A DNA stretch of 64,000 nt from Epiperipatus broadwayi (lineage: Eukaryota; Onychophora; Udeonychophora; Euonychophora; Peripatidae), in NCBI GenBank assembly GCA_028023455.1, contig JAQFVV010000012.1, positions 6,982,499-7,046,498 of the forward strand. The letters are read 5' to 3'. Below the pieces are notes generated by a model, which saw only the letters and a program-made list of their open reading frames with translations, did no database searches and had not been told where the DNA came from. Below, piece by piece: positions 11,287 through 21,474 of this stretch; positions within the stretch are counted from its first letter, which is position 1, and each line of letters opens with the position of its first letter. The position numbers and the translations under genes are program-made.

Positions 11287-11330
11287 ACCAACTGATGAGT
11301 GCTGGTTCAGCACGAAATATGTATATTGGT
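11287..11330 (+). ncRNA. Canonical hammerhead ribozyme, F3 unit 2
   Basis: ACCAA of stem I pairs with UUGGU; core CUGAUGA is exact; stem II GUGCUG/CAGCAC is six perfect pairs with a GUU loop; GAAA follows; a short AU-rich stem III (AUA/UAU) leads to the cleavage triplet AUA. All conserved core bases are present. Stem III is very short, so efficient cleavage may need dimer formation. This is the cleanest ribozyme in the window. Confidence 0.85.
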
Positions 11331-11776
11331 GATTATTTATCTGTTTTACATGTGTGTGGGTATGTTTGTGGTCATGTGTATAGTGGTATGAGATAATGTG
11401 GATAATTGAAGGGTGCTTGAAAGTCTGTGTTTAAATACCCTATAATTACAATTAAGCTCCAAGTATATGAAGAATGCCTGTATTTAAAATATTACACATT
11501 AAGCCTTCATTCCGCTCATTCCTCTTCTCTGTATTTAAATGGATAAGGTCCTACACATGAGATGACAGAGTGACTTGAAGTCAACATGGGCATAACAATA
11601 ATATTGGCAACAACATAGGATTTGGGTTTTCCATCTTCATATTTTCAATGGTATGGATGGCTGAAGAGTTGGACATTGGAGTAGATTGAAACCTGTCCAT
11701 TAAAGTATGAAGATTTGCTATCTTAATATAAACTGAGCACTGATTATATATATATGTGTGGGAGATGATAATTTAG

Positions 11777-11820
11777 ACCAACAGATGAGTGCTGGTTCAG
11801 CACAAAATATGTATATTGCT
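11777..11820 (+). ncRNA. Mutated hammerhead motif, F3 unit 3
   Basis: Same layout as the 11287 copy, but the core reads CAGAUGA (U4 to A) and GAAA reads AAAA (G12 to A). Two core losses make this copy almost certainly inactive. Confidence 0.75.
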
Positions 11821-12230
11821 AATTATTTATCTTTTCTACAAGTGTGTGATCATTTGTATCAGTTGGGATAGTGTGCATAGTTGAAGGTTGCTTAAAAGTC
11901 TTTGCTCAAGCTTCAGGTATATAAATAATGCTTGAATTTCAAATATTACACATTAAACCTGAATCCTGCTCATCTCTCTTCTATGTGTTTAAAAGGATAA
12001 GGTCCTACACTTGAGGGGTCATATTAGTGTGAGGTCAACATGGGCATAACAATAATATTGGCATCAGCATGAGATTTGGGTTTTCCATCTTTAGATTTTC
12101 AATGGCATGGATGTCTGAAGAGTTGGAGATTGGAGTAGATTGAAGCCTATCCATTAAAATATGAAGATTAGCTATCTTAATATAAACTGAGCACTGATTA
12201 TATATATATATGTGGGAGATGATAATCTGG

Positions 12231-12274
12231 ACCAACTGATGAATGCTGGTACAGCACGAAATATGTATATTGGT
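12231..12274 (+). ncRNA. Hammerhead ribozyme motif, F3 unit 4
   Basis: ACCAA/UUGGU stem I, exact core CUGAUGA, stem II with five pairs UGCUG/CAGCA but an A opposite C next to the core, then GAAA and the AUAUGUAUA stem III and cleavage region. Core intact, stem II slightly weakened. Confidence 0.8.
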
Positions 12275-12701
12275 AATTATTTATCTTTTCTACATGTGTG
12301 GTCATGTGTATCAATTGAGATAGTGTGGATAGTTGAAGGTTGCTTGGAAGTCTTTGATCAAATCTCCTATATTGACAATTAAGCTCCAGGTATATGAAGA
12401 ATGCTTGAATTTCAAATATTACACATTAAATCTGCATTCTGCTCATCCCTCTTCTATGTATTTAAATGGATAAGGTCCTATGCATGAGGGGTCAGATTGA
12501 TGTGAGGTCAACATGGGCATAACAATAATATTGGCATCAGCATGAGATTTGGGTTTTCCATCTTCAGATTGTCAATGGTGTGGATGGCTGAAGAGTTGGA
12601 GATTGGAGTAGATTGAAGCCTGTCCATTAAAATATGAAGATTAGCTATCTTAATATAAACTGAGCACTGATTATATATGTGTGTGGAAGATGATAAACTG
12701 G

Positions 12702-12745
12702 TTCAACTGATGAGTGCTGGTTCAGCATGAAATACATATATTGGT
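12702..12745 (+). ncRNA. Hammerhead ribozyme motif, F3 unit 5
   Basis: Exact core CUGAUGA, stem II GUGCUG with CAGCAU (one G-U wobble), GAAA, then UACAUAUAUUGGU. Stem I is damaged (UUCAA opposite UUGGU). Confidence 0.75.
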
Positions 12746-12890
12746 GGTTATTTATCTTTTCTACATGTGTGCGATCATGTGTATAAGTGGTATGAGATAG
12801 TGTGGATAGTTGAAGTGTGCTTGAAAGTCTGTGTTCAAACCCCTATATTTACAGTTAAGCTGTAGGTATATGAAGAATGCCTGTATTTCA

Positions 12891-14118
12891 AATTTTTCAT
12901 TTCTATGTAATATATTAAGTATTTTTTATCAATAAAATTGCCTTTTGAACTTTTATTTTAATAATTTGATTTAAAACGCTAATATTAAATATTATATCTA
13001 TAATATTTCATAAAAAATTCTTTCAGATTTAGCTCATTTTGTAACTGATATCCATTAATGACTTTCCATCTTGACTTTTAAAATAATAATCTTTTTAATT
13101 ATACAAGACCAACTTTTTAAAAAAAATACAAAAGGCTCCATCTAGAGAGTGAAAATATAACTAAAGTTGGGGAGAAAAAATCCTTTAATATATGTGTAAT
13201 AGATGAACATATATTGTGCTAACCAAATAATTTCAAATACCTCATTCCTCCCGCAGTGCAGCAACACCACTATGTGGGATTTTGATAATCTCTGGATGAG
13301 GATAAAGTTATTCTACAGACAAATCTTTTTAATTCTTTTAAATATCAGATCTTTTATTAAAAGTCAGTTTAGCTATTCACTTTATATATTATAAAACACC
13401 TTCCCCATTTCACCTGCTTTTGGGCAGTTCACTTTATATGCATACATATATAATATGTGAATATATTTCTATAATTTATTGCTACATTCTTTCTCATTTT
13501 CTCTCTGTATAACTTAGGTTTCTAAAATCGTTAAACTTATCTCAGCTTAAAACTATGTTTTTCAGTCTTCATTTGATTAACTTGTCATTTTCTTCAAATA
13601 TAAACTGTCAATTTGATTTTAATGGCTTATATTTCTTTATATTTTAAAAATAAATAAAACTGCAAAGAATTATGGGAAATTTATTCTATTATGATTCTCT
13701 TTTTTTTTTTTTTTACCTTTGATATTTTTAAATGTTATTTTCAGTTTTCATAGCAAAAAAAAAAAATTAAATGAATACATTTACATATAAAATATTTTTG
13801 ATTTAAAAATCATTTTTTATATATTTATTTTATTTTAAAATTTAAATTAATTCTTTGGTCATAAAAAATATTTAAAAATTTACTCAGACATACTCACATA
13901 TATATAGACAAAATAATGGGAATACTTGTGACATTTCATATTCTAATTTAGGATCATCATTTCATCCAGCAGTGATTTTTTGCATGACGTGAAATTACAT
14001 AATATTTGAGCAGTATTTAAATGAAATTTTCTAAGATATTCCAATAGAAGATATTGAATTCTCATTCTTGATTCAGGAATATTCAATATTTAAATTAGGC
14101 AATTGGAAGGTTAATAAG
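12891..14118. other. AT-rich DNA, no feature seen
   Basis: T and A homopolymer runs (13700-13765). A 63-codon frame at 13203-13394 has no recognisable domain. Confidence 0.6.
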
Positions 14119-14430
14119 AAATATGTATTATTTATAAACAAAGCAAAACTCTCCATACAGTAGTGCCACCCTGTGCCAACCAGAGTAATCAATGAAATGC
14201 CAGAAGGCTTGTGCATAAAATCTCTATTTAATGCCTACTCATCCAATATCCCCAGACTATTTTCTGGCTTGTGGCCATCGTCAGTGAGGAGCTTTGGATC
14301 TGAGAGCACAGCACCTAAATCTTAGGTTGGCACAGGATGGCACTACTGTATGGAGAGTTTTGCTTTGTTTATAAACAATTATGTGCTAGTATAAGAGATA
14401 GTGATCATGTGATGTTAAATATGTATTATT
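14119..14430 (-). mobile_element. F1 repeat copy c, most complete, with 14-bp target duplication
   Basis: The element (14133-14416) is flanked by a perfect 14-bp duplication, AAATATGTATTATT, at 14119-14132 and 14417-14430. Inside, AAAACTCTCCATACAGTAGT and its complement form the inner inverted arms (about 40 bp, including GTGCCAACC/GGTTGGCAC). Between them lie the F1 body and the hammerhead. On the right the outer terminus GTGATCATGTGATG follows. A 14-bp duplication is longer than DNA transposons normally make and fits target-primed reverse transcription. Confidence 0.85.
14249..14290 (-). ncRNA. Hammerhead ribozyme motif, F1 copy c
   Basis: Minus strand: UCCUCA with UGGGGA (stem I, one G-U pair), exact core CUGACGA, stem II UGGC/GCCA closed directly on the core with a CACAA loop, GAAA, cleavage triplet GUC. 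This is the only F1 copy with the base pair next to the core intact. Stem III has essentially one pair. Confidence 0.8.
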
Positions 14431-14822
14431 ATTTGTGTGTCTCAGATTAATATTGAATTAAAACATGCCAGTATGGTTTATTGCAAGAAGTTTGAGATCA
14501 GAAGTAACAACTGATGTCATGAGCTATGGATGTTAAGTTCCAGAGTCCACCATTGTACCACTTTATTAAACCTCATAGAGCAATATTGGTTTTTGGGTGC
14601 TGTATAAGTTAAAGCATTATCATAGTGAAAGTTAATGATTAAAAAATATACTGCTTCATGGAGTAATACTAATCAAAAAATTTTAAATAGACTATATTCT
14701 GGTGCATTCTGGAAGAGCAATAACTTAAATAGACCAAGATATTGCCATAAAATACTCACCCAAACATGGCAGTTCCATCATCATATTTCTTAAATAGAAG
14801 AAGGGATTCCAGTTGTATTTAT
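14431..14822. other. No feature seen
   Basis: Slightly less AT-rich than average, but no ORF or repeat was recognised. Confidence 0.5.
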
Positions 14823-15298
14823 ATGTTGGCCTATTTCCATAATCTAATATTAAATATTGAATGTCTTTAGAAAAATTTAATTTTATTTAAATTTTCAATT
14901 ACATTCAATGGTTAGTGATAGCACACAGGGTTAGTATATATATGTACAAGGATTCAAGGGGCATTATTTTCCTCTCTTTTCCAGGTGTTGCTGGTCTGAC
15001 CAGCGTTAGTTCTAGCATAGGAATCAAATGTCAGAATGGCTCAGTTGGTTAGAATATTACCTTAAAAATTCAATAATCAAAAATCTAAAGGTCCAGATTT
15101 GATTCCCATGTCAGTACTGTCACTAGTCAGATGTAAACACTTTAAGAAGAGAGGAGAATAATACCACTATAAACATTGTGCATATACTAACCTGTGAGCC
15201 ATTACTGACATTTGAATGTAATTTAAATATTTAAATAAAGTTAATTTTTTCTAAAGACATTCAATATTTGATATTAGATTGTGGAAATAGTTCAACAT
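14823..15298. mobile_element. Large foldback element with a tRNA-like core
   Basis: About 476 bp. The left arm begins GTTGGCCTATTTCCATAATC and continues ATTGAATGTCTTTAGAAAAA; the right arm carries TTTTTCTAAAGACATTCAAT and ends GATTGTGGAAATAGTTCAAC. Inner arm blocks also pair (CTAACCTGTG with CACAGGGTTAG; GAGAGGA with CCTCTC). The unpaired centre is a tRNA-like segment. A right-arm fragment of the same family lies at about 52,580-52,680. Confidence 0.75.
15030..15115 (+). mobile_element. tRNA-like segment inside the foldback
   Basis: TCAGAATGGCTCAGTTGGTTAG-type start: GGCTCAGTTGG is a clean A box. About 55 bases later AGATTTGATTCCC resembles a B box with one or two changes. The spacing fits a tRNA with expanded anticodon and variable arms. 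It is not a plausible functional tRNA. It may be a SINE head captured by the foldback or an RNA polymerase III promoter belonging to it. Confidence 0.55.
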
Positions 15299-16440
15299 AA
15301 AATGCCATCATCTCAAACCTTCAGGCAAACATGTTCCTAAAGTTGTTTGAAGTGAAATTAATAATTCATCTGACCATTTAATATATTTCCAATAAATTAT
15401 CCGATTCTAATCTAATAACATCAATATTTCTGCAATATGGCATTCCATCAAAAACTGCATCTTTGTTAATTAGAAATTTATAAATAAATGTGTTTTGCTT
15501 GTGAAGGTTTTATCGCACAATATAAATAGACTTTTGATTTTCAAATAAATACTGTTCTCTGCTGTGGCATTTTTTCATTGTGGGTTTGTAGTGATTTTTG
15601 AGCAAACATTATTTACAAGTTTGTTGTCGTTCTGTAAGTTGTAGAAATGATATCAAAACTTCCGAAATGTTTTTTAATGTTTCTTGATAAAATCAACAGT
15701 GTTGAATTAGGCATGTCAGGTTTTTTTACTAGCTTACAAAATTGGTATCAATATAAACTAGAAGTATAAGTAATGCCTTTTCTTCATTATTATTCCAAGA
15801 CATGAATGGCTATTAGAAGAAGCTGTGACTTGGATCCTTAATTATATTATCCACTATAGATTTTAATCTAAAATAGAAAAATAAAGGTTAAAAAAAAACA
15901 TAAAAAACACACACAGACAACTTAAATATTGAAAGATTGATCGCATGACACAAACAAAGATTAAATCAACTATAGAATCTACAATTTGCTGTCAATATTT
16001 CTACTGATAAAAAATAGTATTCTTGTCTATTAAAATCTCTCTAGAAGTTTAAATTCATTCAACAGACAAAGATAATCAGCTTCGAAAGTAGATTACTATT
16101 TTACAATTTTCAAACCAAACTTCTATTCATTATTTTAGCTAAAAACCATAAATTGCTAATAACTAGAAAGCTTCTAAATATAAACACATAACAATTATAT
16201 TTCCAGATAATAAATGTGGATTAAGTTTGCAATCAGTATACATAATGAATAATTTTCTAGCAGCAATTGAAAAATGATAACTTGCAGTTTTTCTCCACTG
16301 TATTAGGCTTGTCTCACTGATTAACACCTTTTTTCATGGCAATAACTTCATTGGAAAGATATATATTTAACCAGATGTTCCTGACCTTTTGAAATGCTGT
16401 TGTTTTGATATGCTTAATTTGACATCGTTACATCCTTCAC
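15299..16440. other. AT-rich DNA, no feature seen
   Basis: No supported ORF, RNA or repeat. Confidence 0.6.
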
Positions 16441-16950
16441 ATTAAATTCTTCATAATAAAAATTATATATTATTATCTAATATTTTTAATTGATTGCTTT
16501 AACAAGTTTTTATTTAGATTTAATGTAAATATATGGGTTTTTATTAAATCTATCTGAGTATGTCATTCATCTGAACTATATTAGGGTATTTAAAGACTAT
16601 GAAACAATTTTAATAAAGCTAAATTAAAATTTTTAATATATACAGTATATTTGACAGCATTAAGGTGGAACTACATTTTTAGAGTAGTACCTGCTGAATA
16701 AAAAAAAGTTTTTTACCTAATTTTTCAATAGCTTCATGAACAAACAAACATAATAGTCTTTGTTTAGCTTTATTAATAGATGCTATTTATTAATACAAAA
16801 CACCATTTTTATAATATATTTTTATTAAATATAATATGTATAATTTTTTAAATTGGTTGCTTTAAGATTTCATGTAAATAAATATTTTTTTTCTAAACAA
16901 TGCTGAGTATGTGTTTATCTGAACTATATTAGGAGATTGACAGACCATGA
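16441..16950. repeat. Diverged direct duplication of about 150 bp
   Basis: Segments at about 16441-16610 and 16800-16950 share order and wording: AATTGATTGCTTTAA versus AATTGGTTGCTTTAA, then TAATGTAAATA/TCATGTAAATA, then CTGAGTATGT followed by CATCTGAACTATATTAGG or TATCTGAACTATATTAGG. They are head-to-tail copies separated by about 190 bp. The origin is unknown. Confidence 0.6.
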
Positions 16951-17007
16951 AAGGACAGAATACCTTAACACCTAATTACAAATCTGCATTTGTGGCTGTT
17001 CCTGCAG

Positions 17008-17199
17008 CTAGCTGGCAACCTTTACCATAAAATATACAATAATAGCCAAGATAGCGCATTCAGTGCTAGCGATCTCAGGTACCCTACCAGGAGCCACCAA
17101 ACATACTAGCTGAAGCCAGTTGAATGCCAAAGTAATGACTGCTCCAGTACCTTTCATGAATTTGACAATGTTATTTTCTCCAGGCTTACAGTTCATCAT
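17008..17199 (-). CDS. Unassigned small ORF, hydrophobic, in a GC-richer patch
   Basis: A 63-codon frame that begins with two methionines (MMNCKPGENN) and contains two hydrophobic stretches, roughly residues 18-36 and 46-60, which could be membrane-spanning. The patch (about 16,990-17,200) is clearly less AT-rich than its surroundings, unlike the chance ORFs nearby. Near the 3' end ATGGTAAAG could act as a splice donor, so this may be an exon or an exon relic; no convincing polypyrimidine acceptor lies upstream. I do not recognise the family. It could equally be a remnant of a transposon. Confidence 0.25.
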   Translation of the reverse strand: MMNCKPGENNIVKFMKGTGAVITLAFNWLQLVCLVAPGRVPEIASTECAILAIIVYFMVKVAS

Positions 17200-17874
17200 T
17201 TTTGTAATATTTTTATTGTTAGTTTAACCTTTTTTTTTTTAAGATTAAATAAGATTTTAAATAAATATGAGAAATTTATCCATTACCTGTTTTATTTGAT
17301 ATGTGAATTTGACAGCAAAAATATGCCTCATTGTGAATTTGATATATGACATTGGACTTTCATTATTAATACATTCACCAATCAGACAACAGAGAAAATA
17401 GGGATTTTATATGTAACATGTCTTTAACACTGGTATCTCTTTCTCTCTATTGCAGCTAACTTCACTAATGATTAATGACTGAATTTCTACTTCAACTGAT
17501 TCAATTCCAAACAGTAAGTGCTGTTTTATCTTTTTATATACTTACCATATTCCCACTAACGATTTGTATTGTATCAAATCAAAACCAATGATATGTATTT
17601 TAAAAAAATATGTTGATTTATTTACCAGATAATGGGTCTAGCTTTTCAGTCAATCTTTATTAAGGATTCATTTAATTAATAACATTGGACACACAAAAAA
17701 ATTTAATTGCCATTCATTTTATTTTTCTATCTTTGAACAACATTCTAGTTTTAATACCATTTGAGATTATAAAATAGACTCTTGGATCTTAGAACCACCT
17801 TTATATAAATTAATTATTAAATATAATAATTAATAAAACAAGTCATAAATTTTGTAAATTGCTTTTAAGCTTGC
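17200..17874. other. AT-rich DNA, no feature seen
   Basis: Nothing supported. Confidence 0.6.
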
Positions 17875-18313
17875 ATTTAAATGATCACTAGATGGAGCTT
17901 ATTAATAGCTCTAATCAAGTTTTATTTTATAAGTGCCGAAAGAGAAAAAATTCAAAATCTCTATTGGAAAGTCCCTATCTCCAGATCAATTAGTTTCGAG
18001 CTTATGGCTTACCTAATTCAGACCCATATAGCTATCTGTTATGTAAAGCTGGATTTGAAGACATTTATGTGTCTGAAAAGTTCAGGCTTTCAAATTGATA
18101 GAAATGTGTTTTATAATTGCTGACTTTTGAGTTAGTATTTTAGATCTAGTTTCTAGAGTCCCAGCGCTTCACTGAGGTGAGCCATAAGCTCGAAACCAAT
18201 TGCTCTGGAGATAGGGACTTTCCGATAGAGATTTTGAATTCTTTCTCTTTCAGCACTTATAAATTAAAACTTGATTAGCTATTGGTAAGCTCCATCTAGT
18301 GGTAATTATTAAA
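17875..18313. mobile_element. F2 repeat copy a: long palindrome with hammerhead motif
   Basis: Two arms of about 150 bp are inverted copies: the left has CACTAGATGGAGCTTA and AAAGTCCCTATCTCCAGA; the right has TCTGGAGATAGGGACTTT and TAAGCTCCATCTAGTG. Each arm ends at a hammerhead-like motif facing the centre (right arm recognisable, left arm eroded). The 80-codon frame at 17881-18123 is a by-product of the repeat. Body words such as TTAGATCTAGT and CTGAAAAGTTCAGGCTTT are shared with, or similar to, the F2 elements at 33.6 and 39.3 kb. Confidence 0.7.
18167..18210 (+). ncRNA. Degenerate hammerhead motif, F2 copy a
   Basis: CUUCA pairs with UGGAG (one G-U); core CUGAGGU has U where A9 is required; stem II GAGC/GCUC is perfect with a CAUAA loop; GAAA present; stem III ACCAAUUGCU is imperfect; cleavage triplet CUC. 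The A9 to U change is shared with the other F2 copies. Confidence 0.6.
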
Positions 18314-18560
18314 TATATATATATGTTTTTTTTTTACTTTGCAAACAAAAATATACTTTCCTAAAATCTAAGTTTCTATAAATATATATTAATGTCAATA
18401 ATATTTAAGCATAAACTTATATTTAAAATATTTATGAAAATCACACAAATGATAAAGCAATCATTCTCCATTTAAATTTAACGTGATATTTTTCTTTACT
18501 TCATATTACAATAAATGTTGAATGTTATTGCCTTTATAGGATTTTTAATCATCTATAATT
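18314..18560. other. AT-rich spacer
   Basis: Nothing recognised. Confidence 0.6.
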
Positions 18561-18564
18561 TAAG

Positions 18565-18632
18565 TCAGCAATATAAGATGGCACTGAGAGTTGTGGGTCA
18601 TATGAAAGTCTGAGTTCGAATCCTGCATATAT
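18565..18632 (+). mobile_element. tRNA-like sequence, probable SINE head
   Basis: GATGGCACTGAGAG resembles an A box and GAGTTCGAATCCTGC is an essentially perfect B box about 30 bases later. The surrounding arms do not fold into a proper cloverleaf and no long tail is clear. Confidence 0.45.
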
Positions 18633-19956
18633 TACATATATAAATGCAGGTGTTAAGCCTGTACAATGTATTATTTATTGAGATAAATTTCATTTAAATT
18701 CTTAAAACTTTCCTAATAATTTAGAACTTGTTTGTTTAGATAGTATGAAATTTCTTTATACAATTATGTATATATGCATATGCATATATATATATTATTA
18801 CAGGCACACTTCATATGGCCATGCATAAGATGGTATTACATAATAAAATGACCTAAGATACATAATAAAGCCATTAAATGTGTGGGTATGCCATCTATAT
18901 AAAGTTTAATCGAGTCAAATTATAAAATAAGTGAGATATCTGTGGATATGTCATATACTCGCACACACAAGAAAACCCAATAGTTAAGGCTTATAATGTG
19001 AAGTATTAGCTATATGCTTACATTTTATTTTTATTATTATTTTATGTTCATTTTTTTTTATAAACACAAAGATGTGTATGCGTAATTTGTATGTATAATT
19101 TTTTTTGTTTGTTAAATGCTTGTGAAAAGAAAGGGAAATTGTTATATTTAAAAATCTAACATATAGGTAATTTTAAATCAAAAGTTGTACTGAATATCTT
19201 TCTCTACAAACCCATTGTTTTAAAATTAAGAAAAGCCTAAAGGCAAGTACATTTTAATAGATAAGTAATTTTGTGTCTTTCTTTTTGTTTTAATTATCAA
19301 ATATTTCAACTCAACAAAAGAGTTTGTTAAAATTTATGTTAATGCGGGTGGGGAAAGATATCTAATTTAATTGAAAATATGTTTTTAAATGGAATCTAAT
19401 TATCAGAAAATAACTGATATAATCAAATTTTTTCTTTTTTTTGTGTGTATATTGAATCAAAGTAGATGATCAATTGAATTAAAAAATAAATAAATTCTTG
19501 AGATTAATTAGTGGATTTCATAGGAATGCTTCATGCATTGTATGAATCCACTAACAAAGGTCAAAATTAATTAATTAAACATATTTCAGAGGGGTAACTA
19601 GATTAAGATTCTAATGAGGAGGGCTAAACGCTGTTCACCAGTTTAGTGTCAATCAGTTGGACACAGGCATTCAATAAGGCATAAGCAATCAAGAAGTCAT
19701 TAAGTCAATCATTCACCCACTTACGCTAACTTTTTAGATTCATCTGAACTTGCTTGTTCTCTGTTCTAATTATTTTTCTTAAGTCATGCTGATATAAGCT
19801 TCAAGATGTTTTTCAATTAACAATTCATATTAGAGTGGTGGAGAACTGTGTTTGTGGGAAGGTGTTTGTGTTTGAAAACCAAAAGTAAAGGGATTGTTAC
19901 CAGTGCTGTGGAGAACTAAATAATCATTAACCAAAGAAGTTTATAATTAGATCTCA
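18633..19956. other. AT-rich DNA with one small hairpin
   Basis: TAGTGGATTTCATA and TATGAATCCACTA at about 19,510-19,555 form a small imperfect palindrome. Otherwise nothing is supported. Confidence 0.5.
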
Positions 19957-20170
19957 GGCACAGAAGTACTCGCGTCAGTGAAATGATCATGGGGTAGGAA
20001 CTCCCAGTCAGCATGCCCGCCCAGCTCCACTCCTGCCATCAGCAAGGTCTCCTGAATCCAGCCATCAAATGATGATGAAAGCAGCCGAATGATGCCGTGT
20101 TAAAAATAAGTCCCTGCCATCCTGGATGAACAGATACTTGGCCTACTCAGAACCCCTAGACATACAATAG
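19957..20170. other. GC-richer island of unknown origin
   Basis: About 210 bp near 50% G+C by eye, sharply bounded by AT-rich DNA. It contains GCATGCCCGCCCAGCTCCAC and CATCATTTGATGG-type words read on the minus strand. No frame is open for more than a few tens of codons and no other copy lies in the window. It could be a 3' fragment of a LINE or SINE, or an untranslated exon. Confidence 0.4.
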
Positions 20171-21349
20171 AGACTTTAGGTGGTACTCTTATTAATGTTA
20201 GTATTTTTTATGCTAGTAATTTCATACAAATATTAATGTACTGAATCTTTTATTAATGTATTTCTCTCTGTAAGATAATATTTTACTTACCATTCAGGGT
20301 TTACGAAATGTATTCGTGTGCGAGTGTATGAACCTCAGACCACTTTCTCACTAGTTGATTTTTTATATTTTTACATTCTCTTTCTTTATTAATACATCTA
20401 TAATACTCTTATATATATTTTTAATATTTATTATGCATTGGGGTTTGTTGTTATTATATTTATCTTGGGAATTGGTGAAGGGATTCAATAAACATTTATT
20501 TAATATTTATAAAACTACCTTACTGCTTTGATAATCATATTTCTTTCTCTACAATAATAAGACACTTAGATAATTGCACGAGTTTTAGTTTCCCATTTCT
20601 TTACCTGAGATAAAGAGAATGATGAACTAGCATATGGGATACTCCCTTATCGGGATTTAAATCTTTGGTCATCGGGTGTTAATTTCTATTAGATTTAGTT
20701 TGATTCATTTTATTTCATATTATTATTGGCCTTACATATTCTTTCAGAAGGGAGAATTAATCTTTTTCTTTCTGGGAGTGGCACGAAGGATTTAAATTAA
20801 AGAAATCTAAATGTCCAATGACTGTATCAAACCGATCATAAAAAAAAGATTTGAAATTACTTCCTATCTTGGCATGCCACCATATTTGTTTCATATTCGA
20901 TATGTGTGCATGCTCACCTTACCAGGGTAGGGATGAACGGGTATAATATATATATATTTACATACTAGGTACCTGTTAAGATTGTACTTTTCATTTTAGA
21001 ATATATTTAATAACTTTTAATGTGCACACACATACTCAATCTTTTAGTACATTTTGTTTTCTCTATGTATTTTTGTGTGATTTTGTTACATCAATTTCCA
21101 TGCCTTTTTTACTTGCTATATTATAAATGCTCCTATTATAATATATTTAACTTTACTTTATAAAGCTTATTATTAATTATTATTCAAGATTAATTATTTA
21201 AGTAAATATTAAGCTATAAGACAATGGTATATCTGCTATATCTGTGCTACATGATAACTATAGCTAATATTTATTTTTATATTTATTATTGGTATAATCA
21301 TTTTTATAAGATTAATTCTAGTTTTGCCTTGCTCACCAATCATGGTATT
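20171..21349. other. AT-rich DNA, no feature seen
   Basis: Nothing supported. Confidence 0.6.
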
Positions 21350-21474
21350 AAGATATTTCTGCAACACCCTCTGTGAACAAATATAAATTCAGAACTTCAA
21401 ACAACTAAACCCAAAAGGATGTTTGAAGTTCTGTATTTATATTTGTTCACAGTAGGTGTTGCTGAAATATCTTT
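21350..21474. repeat. Near-perfect 125-bp palindrome
   Basis: Left arm AAGATATTTCTGCAACACC with TGAACAAATATAAATTCAGA; right arm carries the complements CTGTATTTATATTTGTTCA and GGTGTTGCTGAAATATCTT. Arms are about 50 bp with a short centre around AACTAAACCC. Likely a very short foldback transposon. Confidence 0.75.

Larger units (their letters stand above)
10685..12890. repeat. F3 tandem array of hammerhead-bearing units
   Basis: One unit lies on the minus strand (about 10685-11010) and is followed by four diverged units on the plus strand. Hammerhead cores start at about 11287, 11777, 12231 and 12702, giving spacings of about 490, 454 and 471 bp. Shared landmarks in each unit are TATTAAGATAGCAAATCTTC or its complement, GATGGCTGAAG, GGGTTTTCCATCTTCAG, TGGGCATAAC and GGATAAGGTCCTA. 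No unit has a supported ORF. Tandem repeats of a few hundred bp with one hammerhead each match known retrozymes, ribozyme satellites and tandem PLE terminal repeats. Which of these applies is not decided by the sequence. Confidence 0.85.

Noticed and set aside
10685-12890. CRISPR-like array
   Set aside because: Units are ~460 bp and diverged throughout, without short identical repeats and unique spacers; the genome is eukaryotic.
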